Shown piece after piece: positions 1 through 10,532 of a stretch of DNA of 64,000 nt. Location of the stretch: NCBI GenBank assembly GCA_039519185.1, contig CM076847.1:76533747-76597746 (forward strand). Reading direction: 5' to 3'. Made by a program: the position numbers and the translations under genes. Source of the DNA: Astragalus membranaceus. Lineage: Eukaryota; Streptophyta; Magnoliopsida; Fabales; Fabaceae. The notes under the pieces are model-generated. The model was not told the origin of the DNA and ran no database searches. It saw only the letters and a list, made by a program, of their open reading frames with translations. Positions within the stretch are counted from its first letter, which is position 1. Each line of letters starts with the position of its first letter.

Positions 1-97
1 AGCCCGGGGGGGTACCTGCGAAGCCACTCCGACGCTCAAGTCAGTATTGAGAATAGATGAGTGATTTAGCTAGGGATGAGAGTGTGTACCTTATGAA

Positions 98-182
98 GGC
101 AATGGGAGCCGATATTTATAGGAAATCGTGCCCGTTTGTGGATCGTCGGATCAGTAGAATCGATCTTAACCATTCAAATGTG
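98..182. repeat. LTR-derived segment, copy 1 (matches 3222-3305)
   Basis: An approximately 85-bp stretch starting near GCAATGGGAGCC and running through a TATTTATAG box is repeated nearly exactly at 3222-3305. A TATA-like sequence shared by two direct copies about 3.1 kb apart suggests the two LTRs, or LTR fragments, of one retroelement. The bases before it (1-97) resemble transcribed LTR sequence but I cannot place a boundary. Confidence 0.5.
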
Positions 183-484
183 ATGGCCTTAATTGGGCTT
201 GTATGTTGTCGATATGTGCCGAAATGATTGGGCCAATCCATATCCAATTGCTAAATGCACCTCCTGGTATTGCTGAATGAACCTCCTGGTCCAGTCCAGA
301 ACATTTTCCCCCCAAGCCGAGATTATTCCGAAGGATAGTCTTGGCCTGAAGAATTTTTGTCGATCTACCCAAAGCGTTACTTCATCTGTCTTGTCGGGTC
401 GTATAAGATCTCTTCACCGCTACCGTGACTCACACCTCCCTTGGTGTAATCCTTGTACCAGGCACCGAGCTGGGATGCCGGGTC
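183..484. other. Unassigned retroelement-flanking DNA
   Basis: No convincing coding sequence. It lies between the LTR-like segment and the GGCGCC array and probably belongs to the same element. I could not recognise a primer-binding site in it. Confidence 0.3.
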
Positions 485-1945
485 CTGATGTTGGCGCCCT
501 ACTGGGCGCCTTGTGCCCAGATGCTGCATCCTGATGTTGGCGCCCTCCTGGGCGCCTTGTGCCAAGATGCTGTATCCTGATGTTGGCCCCCTCCTGGGCG
601 CCTTGTGCCAAGATGTTGCGTTCTTATGTTGGCGCCCTCCTGGGCGCCTTGTGCCATGCGTCCTAATGTTGGCTCCCTCCTGGGCTCCTTGTGCTAAGGT
701 TCTGTGTTCTAAAGTTGGCGCCCCCTAGGCGCCTGGTGGCATGCCCTCTGATGTTAGTGCAATCCTGGGTGCCTTGCGCTAAGGTGTTGTGTTCTGAAGT
801 TGGCGCCCTCCTGGGCGCCTTGTGCCATGCCTCCTGATGTTGATAGCGCCTGGGTGCTTGGTTTCTAGGCGTTGGATACCTCCTTGCGAAGCAGGATTTG
901 GCGCCCTCTTGGGCGCCTTGGGTGCCTGCCTGCGCTAGCCTGGGTGCGGCCTTGTGGAGCAGGATTTGGAGCCCTCCTGGGCGCCTTAGGTACCTACCTG
1001 TGCGCTACACTTGACTGCCTGCGAAACACGTTTTGGCGCCCCCTGGGCGCCTGGATGCCATCTCGCGCACCCCTGGGTGCCAGTTCGCGAGAGGGGGTTG
1101 GCGCCCTCCTAGGCGCCTTGGGCGCTACCTGGCGCGCTGTGCTTGGCTGTCTGCGGAACAGGATTTGGCTCCCTCCTGGGCGCCTTGGGTGCCTGCCTGT
1201 GCGCTGTGCTTCCTGCTTGACGAAACGAGTTTTGGCGCCCTCCTGGGCGCTGGGTGCCGATTTGCGCACCCCTGGGTGCCGGTTTGCGAGAGGGGAGTTG
1301 GCGCCCTCCTGGGCGCCTTGGGCGCTTCCTGGCCCGCTTGGCTGCCTGCGGAACAGGATTTTGTGCCCTCTTGGGCTCCTTGGGTTCCTGCCTATGCGTT
1401 GGGCTTCCTGCTTGAGGAAACGAGTTTTGGCGCCCTTTTGGGCGCTGGGTGTCGGTTTGCGCACCCCTGGGTGCATGTGTGCGAGAGGGGGTTTGGCGCC
1501 CTCCTGGGCGCCGGCTTGCAAAGAGCTGGCTGCCCCCTTGCAACGCGTTTTGGCGCCCTCCTGGGTGCCGGCTTGCGCTAGCCTGGGTGCGGGTTTGCGA
1601 GAGGGGGTTTGGCTGCCCTCTTGGGCGCTGGGTGCTGGCTTGCGCTAGCTTGGGTGCCGGTTTGCGAGAGGGGGTTTGGCGCCCTCTTGGGCGCCTTGGG
1701 TGCTGGCTTTCAAAGCGCTGGATGCCTCCTTGCGACGCGTTTTGGCGCCCTCCTGGGCGCTGGGTGCCGGTTTGCGAGAGGGGGTTTGGCGCCCTCCTGG
1801 GCGCCTTGGGCACTGGCTTGCAAAGCGCTGGCTGCCCCCTTGCCACGCGTTTTGACGCCCTCCTAGGCGCTAGGTGCTGGATTGCGCTGGCTGCCTCCAT
1901 GCGAGATGTGATTTGGCGCCCTCTTGGGTGCCTGGTTGGGCATGT
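485..1945. repeat. GC-rich GGCGCC minisatellite
   Basis: From 491 the unit beginning TTGGCGCCCTCCTGGGCGCC recurs every 46 bp (491, 537, 583, 629). After about 870 it becomes a longer, less regular unit that adds blocks such as GTTTGCGAGAGGGGG and TGCGCTAGCCTGGGTGC. The core GGCGCCC-TCCT-GGGCGCC is an inverted repeat with a 7-bp stem and 4-nt loop, present in some two dozen variants. The block is far richer in G+C than its surroundings. Long open frames on both strands are a by-product of the repeat. Tandem arrays in the untranslated parts of Ogre/Tat-type elements are known, and that is the likeliest origin. Confidence 0.85.
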
Positions 1946-2210
1946 CCTTGGCATTCTGCTTGTATTTATTTTGTTGTTGCTTATCCTGTCTCTTAGATTG
2001 TTTTTATTCTTGATGAAATTTCAAGCTTGCTTGTTGCTGAGGGGAATTGCTTCTTCTGTTGTCCCCATTATCTGTTTGACATTTCCACGAGCTTCTAAGG
2101 TAATTTTGGCTGACCTTCAGCTTATATTTCTAGCTTTCTTGTTTTCGAGTATGTCTTGTTTTATGAAGATGAGCCGACGCCCGTCGGGACAATTTGTAAT
2201 GAAGTTTACC
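1946..2210. other. Unassigned spacer between two tandem arrays
   Basis: Ordinary-composition DNA between the GGCGCC array and the 81-bp repeat. No recognisable gene or element end. Confidence 0.3.
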
Positions 2211-2445
2211 CTTAGCACAGTTTACCAAAACTCGGCTTGGATAGAACTCGCTCAACGGGGTTATGACCACCAAGGTCATCTCGAAGTATGCTCTTGGCAC
2301 AGTTTACCAGGACTCGGCCCAGATAGAACTCGCCCAAGGGGTTGTGACCACCAAGGTCAGCTTGAAGTATCCTCTTGGCACAGTTTACCAAGACTCGGCC
2401 CAGATAGAACTCGCCCAAGGGGTTGTGACCACCAAAGTCACTTAT
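2211..2445. repeat. Tandem repeat, 82/81-bp unit, three copies
   Basis: Copies begin at 2211, 2293 and 2374 with CTTRGCACAGTTTACCA and continue through ACTCGGC, ATAGAACTCGC and GACCACCAAGGTCA. Copy 1 is one base longer and the most divergent. The third stops soon after GACCACCAAAGTCA. Probably part of the same retroelement untranslated region as the GGCGCC array. Confidence 0.85.
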
Positions 2446-2805
2446 TTGTTTTGGGGTGCCATGACATCCTTGACTTCCAATACTTGGAGAGATGATCTTG
2501 GCTATGAGCTAATGTTGAGGTTTCCCCCGCGATTCAGGAAGTCCCTCCCTGCATGGTATGTTGGGTTTCAAACTTGCCTCGCTCCACCCCTAATTATGGA
2601 GTTAGACCCTTTTTCTTTCTTAATCTTAAGGAATTTTCTTTGGAACAAGTGTTAATGCTAGTGAGCTAGAGCAAAAACTGTAATTGCAAAATGAATTTTT
2701 GTTAATCATTTATATCGAGCTTTTACATTCTGCCTTCGTGCTTTAACATCAGAATTATCTACTAGGCCTAGCCCTAGGTTCAGGTTCTGATGCCCTGCTT
2801 CCTAC
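2446..2805. other. Unassigned DNA
   Basis: Nothing recognisable on either strand. It lies between the tandem repeat and the reversed gag fragment. Confidence 0.3.
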
Positions 2806-2914
2806 TCAGATTCACGGGTCTCATCCTTCTCTTCATTCACGTATTGGGCGAGCTTCCCTTGGCGGATCAGCACTTCAATGTCATCCCTGAGGGTGTTGTA
2901 TTTGCTGGTACTGT
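2806..2914 (-). pseudogene. Ty3/gypsy gag C-terminal fragment
   Basis: On the minus strand this reads LRDDIEVLIRQGKLAQYV and then an acidic/basic tail. The same motif is in the Tat-like gag near 44904 and 59010 (LKDDIEEFIR-GKLTQYV). It is the end of a retrotransposon capsid gene, cut at 2914/2915 where an LTR-like sequence starts. Only about 36 codons survive, so it is a relic. Confidence 0.6.
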
Positions 2915-3305
2915 TGTCATACCCCAATTTTGTCCGGCTTAGGTCAAAACCCTAATTTTCCACAAAAAATAAATAAATAAATTGAAGAATGAAGAGCGTC
3001 ATGCATTGCATTTTGGGTCCTAGAAGTCATTCCAAGGTCTTTAAAATCATTTTTCGGGTTGGAATGCACTTTTTAGGCGAATTAGGGTTTTAGGATCAAA
3101 AAGGGCATTTTGGTCATTTTTTGCAAAAAGATGATTTTCTCGCCAAAAATGCACATCCACAAAAAGTAAATTTTTATTCTATCAAGGATAATTTTTGTAC
3201 AATTTTTTAGAAGAAAACCCTAGTCAATGGGAGCCGGTATTTATAGAAATCGTGCTCGTTTGTGGATCGTCGGATCAGTAGAATCGATCTTAACCATTCA
3301 AGTGT
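2915..3305 (+). mobile_element. Truncated LTR (starts TGTCATACCCC)
   Basis: A sharp TG start (TGTCATACCCCAATTTTG) resembles the 5' end of Ogre-like legume LTRs. It includes a TATTTATAG box near 3238, in the segment repeated at 98-182. The 3' end is not clear: similarity stops near 3305 without a CA end that I can defend. Confidence 0.5.
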
Positions 3306-3585
3306 GTACCATATTCTTTGTGCATTTGAAGTTGCATAATTTTTTATTATTCATATCTTTTGTTGCCGTTAGTGGTTAACACTTAACGGTTAATGATTTT
3401 ATATCATAGAATTGCTTTTGATCTCATTAGCAATAACATTATTTTTTGAGAAGTTATGCTTTTTATAATATATTGCAATATATAATATTGATTGCAATAT
3501 AATTTTCTAGAATACCTTTCAAAAAAATTAAAACGGTAATCAGGCTCAAAGGAACAGCAACTGGAATGGGACCCCCCAATTTACC
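3306..3585. other. AT-rich spacer
   Basis: AT-rich DNA with no recognisable gene. It may include the decayed start of the copia gag that becomes readable at about 3590. Confidence 0.3.
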
Positions 3586-5225
3586 CATTTTCTAAACTTC
3601 AACTACCACCACCTAGAAATGACGCTGCTCCTCCATTTAATTGTTTCAATTGTGAGAGACCGGGTCATATGACACGCAAGTGTAGGAACAAGTAAAGCTC
3701 TGCCCCGCAGGCTAACCTAACTGAATAGCAATCTGTTGCTATAATTTCTGAAATCAACATTGTTGGTGAGTGCCAAGGTTGGTGGATGGCTACTGGCTTC
3801 GCTCGCTGTGATCATGCTATGTTTCAAACATAGATCATTGCTGAAAATAAGAAAAGTATGTTGGTCTAGCAAAAACTTTTTTTAACTGATATTTTTTTAC
3901 GCATTGTTTACTTCGTCTATCGGAAGTTTTGTAAACTATACTATTTTTACACGTGTTTAACTTTGACGTGTAAACAAACACATTCTTTTCAATAAGAGCT
4001 ACATAGCATTTTTCAAAAGTTATCTTCTTAAATGACTTAAGAAAATATTGTGATTTTTGTAGTCAAGCAAGAATTTTCAAGACTTCGCATAAATCAGTAA
4101 GGAAATTTGAGTATTTAGTTTTGACTTACTCAGATATATGCGAATAAGATGGAACGTTACCCAGAAATGGAAGACGATATTTTATCACTTTTATTTATAA
4201 TTGTTTTGACTACATTGTAGTATACCTTGTGAAAAATAAAAGTGAAGTGCCTGACATATTCAAAGTTTTTCATAACAGATTTTGAAAATCAATTAAGTAG
4301 AAAAGTTAAGGGCTTTTATACCAATTGAGGAATGGAGTATGATTCCCATTAATTTAATGGAATTATACATGAAACGACTGCACCATATTTTTTTTCTGAA
4401 ATGAATAGTAAAGCAGAAAGAAAATTAGAAACTTTATTGAATTGGTTTTTGCTATTTTGCTTAATTCTAGCACTTGATCTCTCTTGTGAAGAATTTTATT
4501 AACCATTTTGTTATGTCATGAATAGATTCTCTGAATCTAAAGAAATAAATTTTTTCCTTATAAGAGATCTTGAAGAAAAGACAATCCAACTTTCCTTATT
4601 TTTGAATTTGGGATTGCTTGGCTTATGTCATAATTCCAAAAAGAGTTAAACTCGCTAGTAGAGTCGATGAATGTGTATCATTGGGTATGCAGTAAATATC
4701 AAAGCATAAGATCTTAAGACCTGAATGCTAAACTGAACATAAAGTCAAATAATGTTGATTTTCGTTAAAATAGATTCCCTTTAAATTAAGAAATAGTGGG
4801 GGCACCGGAACTAGTCAAGTTTCTGTGCCTAGGAGCGTTGAAAACAACGTAGAAAGGGAAATAGAACCTCGAAGAGGTAAGAGATAACATGTTGCTAAAG
4901 ACTATGGACCCGACTATGCGGTCTATACATTAGAGGAGGATCCAACAAACCTTCCAGAAGCTCTGTCTTCATTGGATGCTGATTTGTGGCAAGAAGCCAT
5001 AAATGATGAGATGGATTCTCTAGAGTCTAACAAGACATGGCACTTTGTTGACTTGCCTCCTGGTTGCAAACCGATTGGTTGTAAATGATTTTGAAAAAGA
5101 AACAAAAACCTGATGGTACTGTTGACAAATACAAGGCCCTGCTTGTAGCCAAATGCTTTAGACAAAGAGAGAATATAGATTTCTTCGACACATTTTCACC
5201 CGTTACTAGAATTACATCCATATTT
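3586..5225 (+). pseudogene. Decayed Ty1/copia gag-pol polyprotein
   Basis: Pieces of one copia polyprotein appear in order but in several frames with stops. (1) A gag zinc knuckle at 3642-3692 (CFNCERPGHMTRKCRNK, C-x2-C-x4-H-x4-C), followed at once by a stop. (2) A protease remnant near 3777-3802 reading WWMATGFAR, where the family's catalytic Asp is Ala. (3) Integrase core remnants from about 4105 to 4540, including HETTAPYF and KAERK. (4) The integrase-RT linker and the start of reverse transcriptase from about 4800 to 5222, including LWQEAINDEMDSLESNKTW, DGTVDKYKALLVAKCF and DTFSPVTRITSI, with a stop at about 5085. RT is lost after that point. It cannot encode a working protein. Confidence 0.85.
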
Positions 5226-5470
5226 GAGTGGTCTTCAGACCATAATATGAGGGTGTATTTCTAGAGCAAAATTTCACCGTGCAGTTATTTTTCGTAACAG
5301 TTTTGACTGGGCTGTTTTATCCCGGGGACGTCGTGGTTGATAGCCTGCTTGCACAATTTTGAGAGGTGCCACGAAACGTCTTAAAGGGAGTGACCTAGTC
5401 CGCGACTCATCCCAATAATTTCTTCGGTGGATTAATTTTCTGAAACTCAAAAATCAACAGTTAAAGCACA
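5226..5470. other. Possible copia LTR or 3' remnant
   Basis: This follows directly on the broken RT and contains GC-rich, LTR-like sequence (TTTTATCCCGGGGACGTCG and a conserved-looking block to 5430). No TG/CA boundaries could be fixed. Confidence 0.25.
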
Positions 5471-5748
5471 AGATATGTTAAACTAATACATAATGATACG
5501 GTAACCAGGAGTGTAGCTACCTATATGTGTTCTATGCAGTGTTATCAAATCCGGATCGACCTGATCAGGCGGACTGTGACCAGGTATCAAGACCGATTGG
5601 AGTTGCTCATCGGATCGCTTGTGCATCATACCTGGTGTGATTCGGGCGGTTTAGGCATCAAATCGGTAATTCGACCGGATTGGTCGACCCGAAACGGGTT
5701 GTGCTGCAAGCATAGTATTATTATTTATTTTAAAAAAGAAAGCCTGAG

Positions 5749-5759
5749 GGAATCGAACC
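5749..5759 (-). promoter_or_regulatory. Pol III B-box-like sequence
   Basis: The minus strand reads GGTTCGATTCC, a perfect match to the tRNA B-box consensus GGTTCGANNCC, inside GAGGGTTCGATTCCCTC. I could not fold a full tRNA around it, so it may be a tRNA-derived SINE tail or chance. Confidence 0.3.
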
Positions 5760-5954
5760 CTCATAGGAAGTGTTGTTAGCGCTTGATTATATTTTGATAG
5801 TAAACTAGTAGGATACTCGTGCATACGCACGGGTGCTGTCGTGTTCTTTTTATGAATGAACTTAGACAGTATTTAAATAGTCTGAACATTACCCCGTGAA
5901 AATAAAGACAAATTTAAAATCTAAAAATGTAAAAGTATCATTTAAAAACAATCT

Positions 5955-6115
5955 GTGCATTTATCACGTGTTTTTTATATATTAGTGCATTGTTTTTTTA
6001 TATATCAGTGTTGTTATCCCGTGTTTTTTTATATATCAGTGCAGCTATCCCGTGTTTTTTTATATATCAGTGCAGTTATCACGTGTTTTTTTATGTATCA
6101 GTGCAGTTATCTCAT
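5955..6115. repeat. Minisatellite, about 30-bp unit, five copies
   Basis: The unit CCGTGTTTTTTTATATATCAG plus TGCAGTTAT repeats about five times with small changes. Scattered copies recur at 6200-6230, 6380-6440 and 6645-6700 inside longer blocks. Confidence 0.75.
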
Positions 6116-6800
6116 AGTTTCAATTGATTATTTGAGTTGATTAGTAGATTATAGTTGATAGCAAAAGATAGATAGTAGATTATCAATAAGAAATATTTAT
6201 CCCGCGTTTTTTATATATCAGTGAGAATTATTTGTCCTTTTTTAGGTATTAGTGACAATATTTGTCACGTGTGTTTTAAATATTAATCAGTTTAAATAGT
6301 CATTAAGTCTTCTTGTTTTTTAGATAGTAGGTTTATAGTAGCCTTCAAAAATTATAATTATCAATGGCAAATATAAATCTCGTGTTTTTTATATATCAGT
6401 GCAGTTATCCCGTGTTTTTTTTATATATAAGTGAAGTTATCTCGTAGTTTCAATTGATTATTTTAGTTGATTAGTAGATTATAGTAGATAGTAAAAGAGA
6501 GATAGTAGATTATCAATAAGAAATATTTGTTTTAAATATTAATCAGTAGTTTATATAGTCATTAAATCTTCTTGTTTTTTAGATAGTAGGTTTATAGTAG
6601 TCTTCAAAATTTTTAATTATCAATTACAAATATTAATTCTGTGTTTTTTATATGTCAGCGCAGTTATCCCGTGTTTTTTTATATATCATTGCAGTTATCT
6701 CGTAGTTTCAATTGATTATTTTAGTTGATTAATAGATAGTAAAAGATAGATAGTAAATTATCAATAAGAGCTGATAGTAGATTATCAATAAGAGTGTAAA
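6109..6800. repeat. Higher-order repeat inside the Helitron
   Basis: A block beginning TTTCAATTGATTATTT and containing GATAGTAGATTATCAATAAG occurs at about 6116, 6445 and 6705. Parts of the 30-bp minisatellite lie between the blocks. The array is made of nested repeats and codes for nothing. Confidence 0.7.
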
Positions 6801-7064
6801 CAGATTTCGAGGAGAAAATTTAAAATTTTAAGGTGATAACTTTTTCCAAAAAGGTGATAGTTTTTTTTTTGTGTGACTCATTTACATTTTTATAGGTAAT
6901 TTAGTAGAGTAGCGTTTGTATAAATTTAGAAATTTAGTTAAAAAAAACTAAAGTGAAGTGATAAGAGAAATAGAAGAATTGTTTATGGGAAAAGTAAAAG
7001 TAAAGTAAAAAGAAAAAAAAAGGAAGAAAGAGGGTGTAAGAGAAAAGTGAAAAGGAGGAAAGAG

Positions 7065-9424
7065 TGTAACATCCCCTAATTAGCCAACTTAATTTAATTA
7101 AATTAGCAAAAATGTTAAGGTAATCTCGGCTAAGTCGAGTATTTAGCGCAAGAGGTTCATCATGAATTAAGTTAATTGCATAGGCTATTTAATTATATGA
7201 GGTTGAAATAAATGAGTTACTATTGTGCCTAATTAAGTTCTTATGTTAGGTCAAGGGACTAAAGTTTAAGTGAGGAATTAGGAGTATTTTAGGTGGACAT
7301 TAATAGGGAAGGGTACTGTGGTCTTTGTGCTTATTAAGTGAAGGGCACTTCTATCAATTACTCTAGATGAGTGAGTCAGCTGGTCACCCACCCTTAAGAC
7401 CCAGCCAACCCACTTCATTTAACAAAACAACCAGAAATTTGAGAATCTGAAAACTAGAGAAAGGAAGAGAGAAAGGGCGGGAGAGAGGGAGAAGGAAGGA
7501 GGAAGGAAACCAGCAACAACCTCCATGCATGTTTCATCTATCCACACTTTCATAATCCTCACATTCTCCTCTTTCTGCTGATACCACTTTTAAAGCCAAC
7601 ATCTTCCTCCATCACAAATCACCATTGAATGTGACATGCATGTTGGATTGGTAGCTAGTTTGAAGTATTTCAGAGCCAATATTGTGTTTGTCAAGCATTA
7701 GGAAGAAGGTTTAGTAGCTCTGGGTCGAACTTGGACATTGTTGGCGCATAGGACTCGAATTTGGGAACGTTCGGGACATCTCGTGGTCGTAGAAACTCTG
7801 TTTGCTGTTGTTGTTGCGATTGTCATCGCAAGAGGTGAGTTCTATTACTCGCTTAGGGGATGTGTCCGTGTTTCTGAGTCTCCACATTTTCGAAAATTAA
7901 GTGTTGTGTGTTTTTAGTCTCGACAGGAAATGAATCGAAAACCGTTTTCTAAAACGGTGATTTTAAACGATAAGTGATGTGCTTGATTGTTGAAATGTGC
8001 TAGATTGGATTGAATATGCCTGCTGTATTATACTGCTATAATGTGTGTTTATGTTTGGGTCTCGATCGGAAGGGAAATTTGGAATCGGAATGGAATGGAA
8101 TTACTCATGAAAAGTCTGCTTTCTGGAAAACTGATGGAGACGCACGGATCGTGTGCCTCTGTGCACGGGTCATGCGCCCCCATCTGATGCTACACGAACT
8201 GAATTTTTTAAATACACACGGATCGTGCGCCTAGTCGCACGGGTCGTGCGTATCCTTCTGGAACTTTTATTCAAAAACGCCCGGATCGTGCGCTTGGTCG
8301 CACGGGTCGTGCGTATCTTTCTGAAAACCTTCTACAACTTGTTCAACAGCGCACGGATCGTGCGCCTACACGCACGGGTCGTGTGAGACCTTCTGATCCT
8401 CAAATTCAAAGTACCTTTTTATCCATTCCAAATGATTCCAATCCTCTTCTCATCCATTCCTCATGGTTCCCCAACAATGTAAAGATACTGATATCATGGA
8501 ATTGAACATGTTTGATAGAAAACTTGTGTGTAATGAACGTAACGGAAAACCGTACTTAGAGAACGCGAGAGAACATAAGTCAAGAAATGTTAATTCACGG
8601 TAAAATGCCTTCCCTCGTGGAAGGATAGACGGTACATGACTGAAATCACTAACGGCCCATTGCGGGTACATGGATATATAATGTATAATAAATACAAGAG
8701 GATAAGGGTGACGACCCTTAGAGGATTAGCATACTAGGGGAGGGGAAGTCATGAGCCCCAAAACCTAGACTCAAGAATGTTTCCCCCACTAGAAATAGCG
8801 GGAAGGGTTCACCAAAGTCAAGAAGTGCCTATAAAATAGGTAGGCTGAGGTGTTATGCTAAAATCATGGAACAAAATATGATATGCTTCATGTGTTGCTT
8901 AGGAGGGCCATGAGCATAAAGGTTACAGGAACTTAAAATATTTCCACGTGGTTGCTTTTTAGGGCCACGAGTTCAAAGTAAAGCTTAATGAACCGCTAGA
9001 GTTAGTAAGGGGTCTCGATAGGACTCACTGAGATAATGTTTATCTCACCCTTCAAATTTGTGGTTTTTACACAGAAACAGGGGAAAGCAAAGGCGACGAA
9101 GCACGGTTAACCGGTGCGACTCATGGAACTATTGGAAATTGGATTTCCGCTTTATGTCACCGATTGTATAACTTTCATTATTTAAGTTGTAAAATCGTTT
9201 CCGCTACTTTATGTTTTGAGTATTGAACACCAGGATTATGTACAAGTCTTACGTTTTGAAACTAAAGCATTTTCAGGAAATTTATGAGGTTCGGAGAACC
9301 ATTTGATATGTATTATCGAAAGTTTTAGTTGTGTTCAATATTTCAATAACAGGAAGTTACTCTGATGTATGCCATTTAGTGCATTTCGGTGATTCTACAT
9401 GTTAGAATTTATCGGGGTGTTACA
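7065..9424 (+). mobile_element. Solo LTR, Ty3/gypsy type, 2.36 kb
   Basis: The ends are TGTAACATCCCC and GGGGTGTTACA, a TG...CA pair with inverted termini. The flanks are AAGAG at 7060-7064 and AAGAG at 9425-9429, a perfect 5-bp target-site duplication. There is no internal region, so this is a recombined solo LTR. The TGTAAC start and length are typical of large chromoviral (Tekay/Del-like) LTRs; that lineage call is inference. It sits inside the Helitron and is younger than it. Confidence 0.85.
8135..8395. repeat. Four-copy CACGGATCGTGCG...CACGGGTCGTGCG motif
   Basis: Inside the solo LTR, paired near-palindromes (GCACGGATCGTGC and GCACGGGTCGTGC) recur four times, at about 8141, 8216, 8279 and 8349, each followed by a variant of ATCCTTCTGGAA. 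Spacing is about 65 bp. They may be a regulatory array or simple expansion. Confidence 0.75.
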
Positions 9425-9537
9425 AAGAGAGTGTAAGAAGAAAGAGAAAAAAAAGGAAGAAATAGAGTATAAGAAAAAGAAAGAAAGAGAATGTAATGAC
9501 ATTTTTACCCTTAAATTAGATATGTGTCTTGTTAATA

Positions 9538-9660
9538 AGAGATCCAAATTGGTAATTTCATAGGATGTTTGTTTTTATAAATAGATAAATAGATAAGAGA
9601 TCCAAATTGGTAATTTCATAGGAGGTTTGTTTTTATAAATAGATAAATAGATGAGGTTTG
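9538..9660. repeat. 57-bp direct duplication near the Helitron 5' end
   Basis: AAGAGATCCAAATTGGTAAT through TTTTTATAAATAGATAAATAG is present twice in tandem, with part of it a third time before 9681. Confidence 0.8.
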
Positions 9661-9823
9661 TTTCTATAAATAGATATTAGATGCTGACTGCAATCTGTGA
9701 GTCCTTTATTTCATGATTAGTTAAAGATCAATTGTTTTCTTTTTGAAAAAAATGCTCAATTGTTGTAATATAAATGTTGACACAAACATATTAAAAAATA
9801 TATTTAGAAACAAAATAAATGTT

Positions 9824-10353
9824 GTGTATACAATGAAATTTATCATTCCGACCATTGAATAACATGATAGTATCATTGTGATCATGTATATAAAATTTCA
9901 AAAATTTTGGATACTCGTAAGTGTATTATCTAAAGTAGTGCGATAGAGTATCAAATAATTTTTAAATCAAATATTAGCAATAGAAGTAAAGTAGTGCGAT
10001 AGAGTATCAAATAATTTTTGATTTGTATGAAATTTGATATGTATAATCTTAAATATAATATCACAATTATTCAACGGTTTTTTTTTCTGATAATTATAAT
10101 ATTGTATTAATGGCCGATTAGCTCAGCATCATTGACACACACCCCCACCTTCTATGAAGGGTTTGCGTGTACCATGAAATTTATCAATCTGGACATCATC
10201 AGAGTTAAATGCAGCCTGGGAGGTGTGTGAGTCAGCAAGGAAGGATCAGCCCTCTTGCTTGTGACAGATTGCTGCAAGTAGCAATATTAAACATGTCTTA
10301 AGGCATCACGTGGATGTATTCAACTGTTAGATTGATAAATTTCATTATACACG
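9824..10353. mobile_element. Inverted-repeat-bounded element, MITE-like
   Basis: The left end GTGTATACAATGAAATTTAT is matched in inverted orientation by the right end ATAAATTTCATTATACACG; about 35 bp of terminal inverted repeat with some mismatches. A third direct copy of the motif lies at 10168-10190. Inside, a segment with GTAGTGCGATAGAGTATC is duplicated (about 9937 and 9992). There is no coding sequence. The target duplication was not resolved. Confidence 0.45.
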
Positions 10354-10420
10354 TAAAGTTATTAATTGGTTTAAGTCATTAAATTTGACACCTGGTGTGA
10401 ATATATCCTAACTCCTAATA

Positions 10421-10441
10421 TTATATATATATATATATATA
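10421..10441. repeat. (TA)n microsatellite
   Basis: A run of about ten TA dinucleotides next to the MULE at 10533. Confidence 0.9.
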
Positions 10442-10532
10442 CACAAAAAAAACAAGCTACTCATTGTGGTGTACATTACCTACAAGTTAACTACGAAAGG
10501 TACATATCCATTATTATTTTATAAATGTAAAA

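Larger units (their letters stand above)
5805..9681 (-). mobile_element. Putative non-autonomous Helitron, split by a solo LTR
   Basis: Read on the minus strand, the 3' end is CTAG at 5808-5805 followed by T. Just upstream is a hairpin made by the CCCGTGC/GCACGAG arms around GTAT (plus strand 5813-5834). That is the plant Helitron 3' signature. The proposed 5' end is TC at 9681-9680, preceded by A, giving insertion between A and T. No Rep/helicase frame is present. Without the LTR at 7065-9424 the element is about 1.5 kb. The 3' end is well supported. The 5' end is an inference from the TC start and matching purine-rich sequence on both sides of the LTR. Confidence 0.6.

Noticed and set aside
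485..850. Regular 46-bp repeats as a possible CRISPR array
   Set aside because: The 'spacers' are themselves repeated, the setting is a plant genome and there are no cas genes.
872..1954. Long open frames on both strands through the GGCGCC array (up to 281 codons)
   Set aside because: They follow from the GC-rich repeat lacking stops. Residues are low-complexity (GALLGALG, APSWAP) and overlap on opposite strands.
5955..6140. Small frame over the 30-bp Helitron minisatellite
   Set aside because: It is repeat-derived; no start context or conservation.
8153..8386. Frame over the four-copy LTR motif with recurring RIVRL
   Set aside because: It is the repeat translated; it lies within a solo LTR.
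10110..10150. GCCGATTAGCTCAGC as a tRNA start (A box)
   Set aside because: No acceptor stem, anticodon arm or B box at the right distance.
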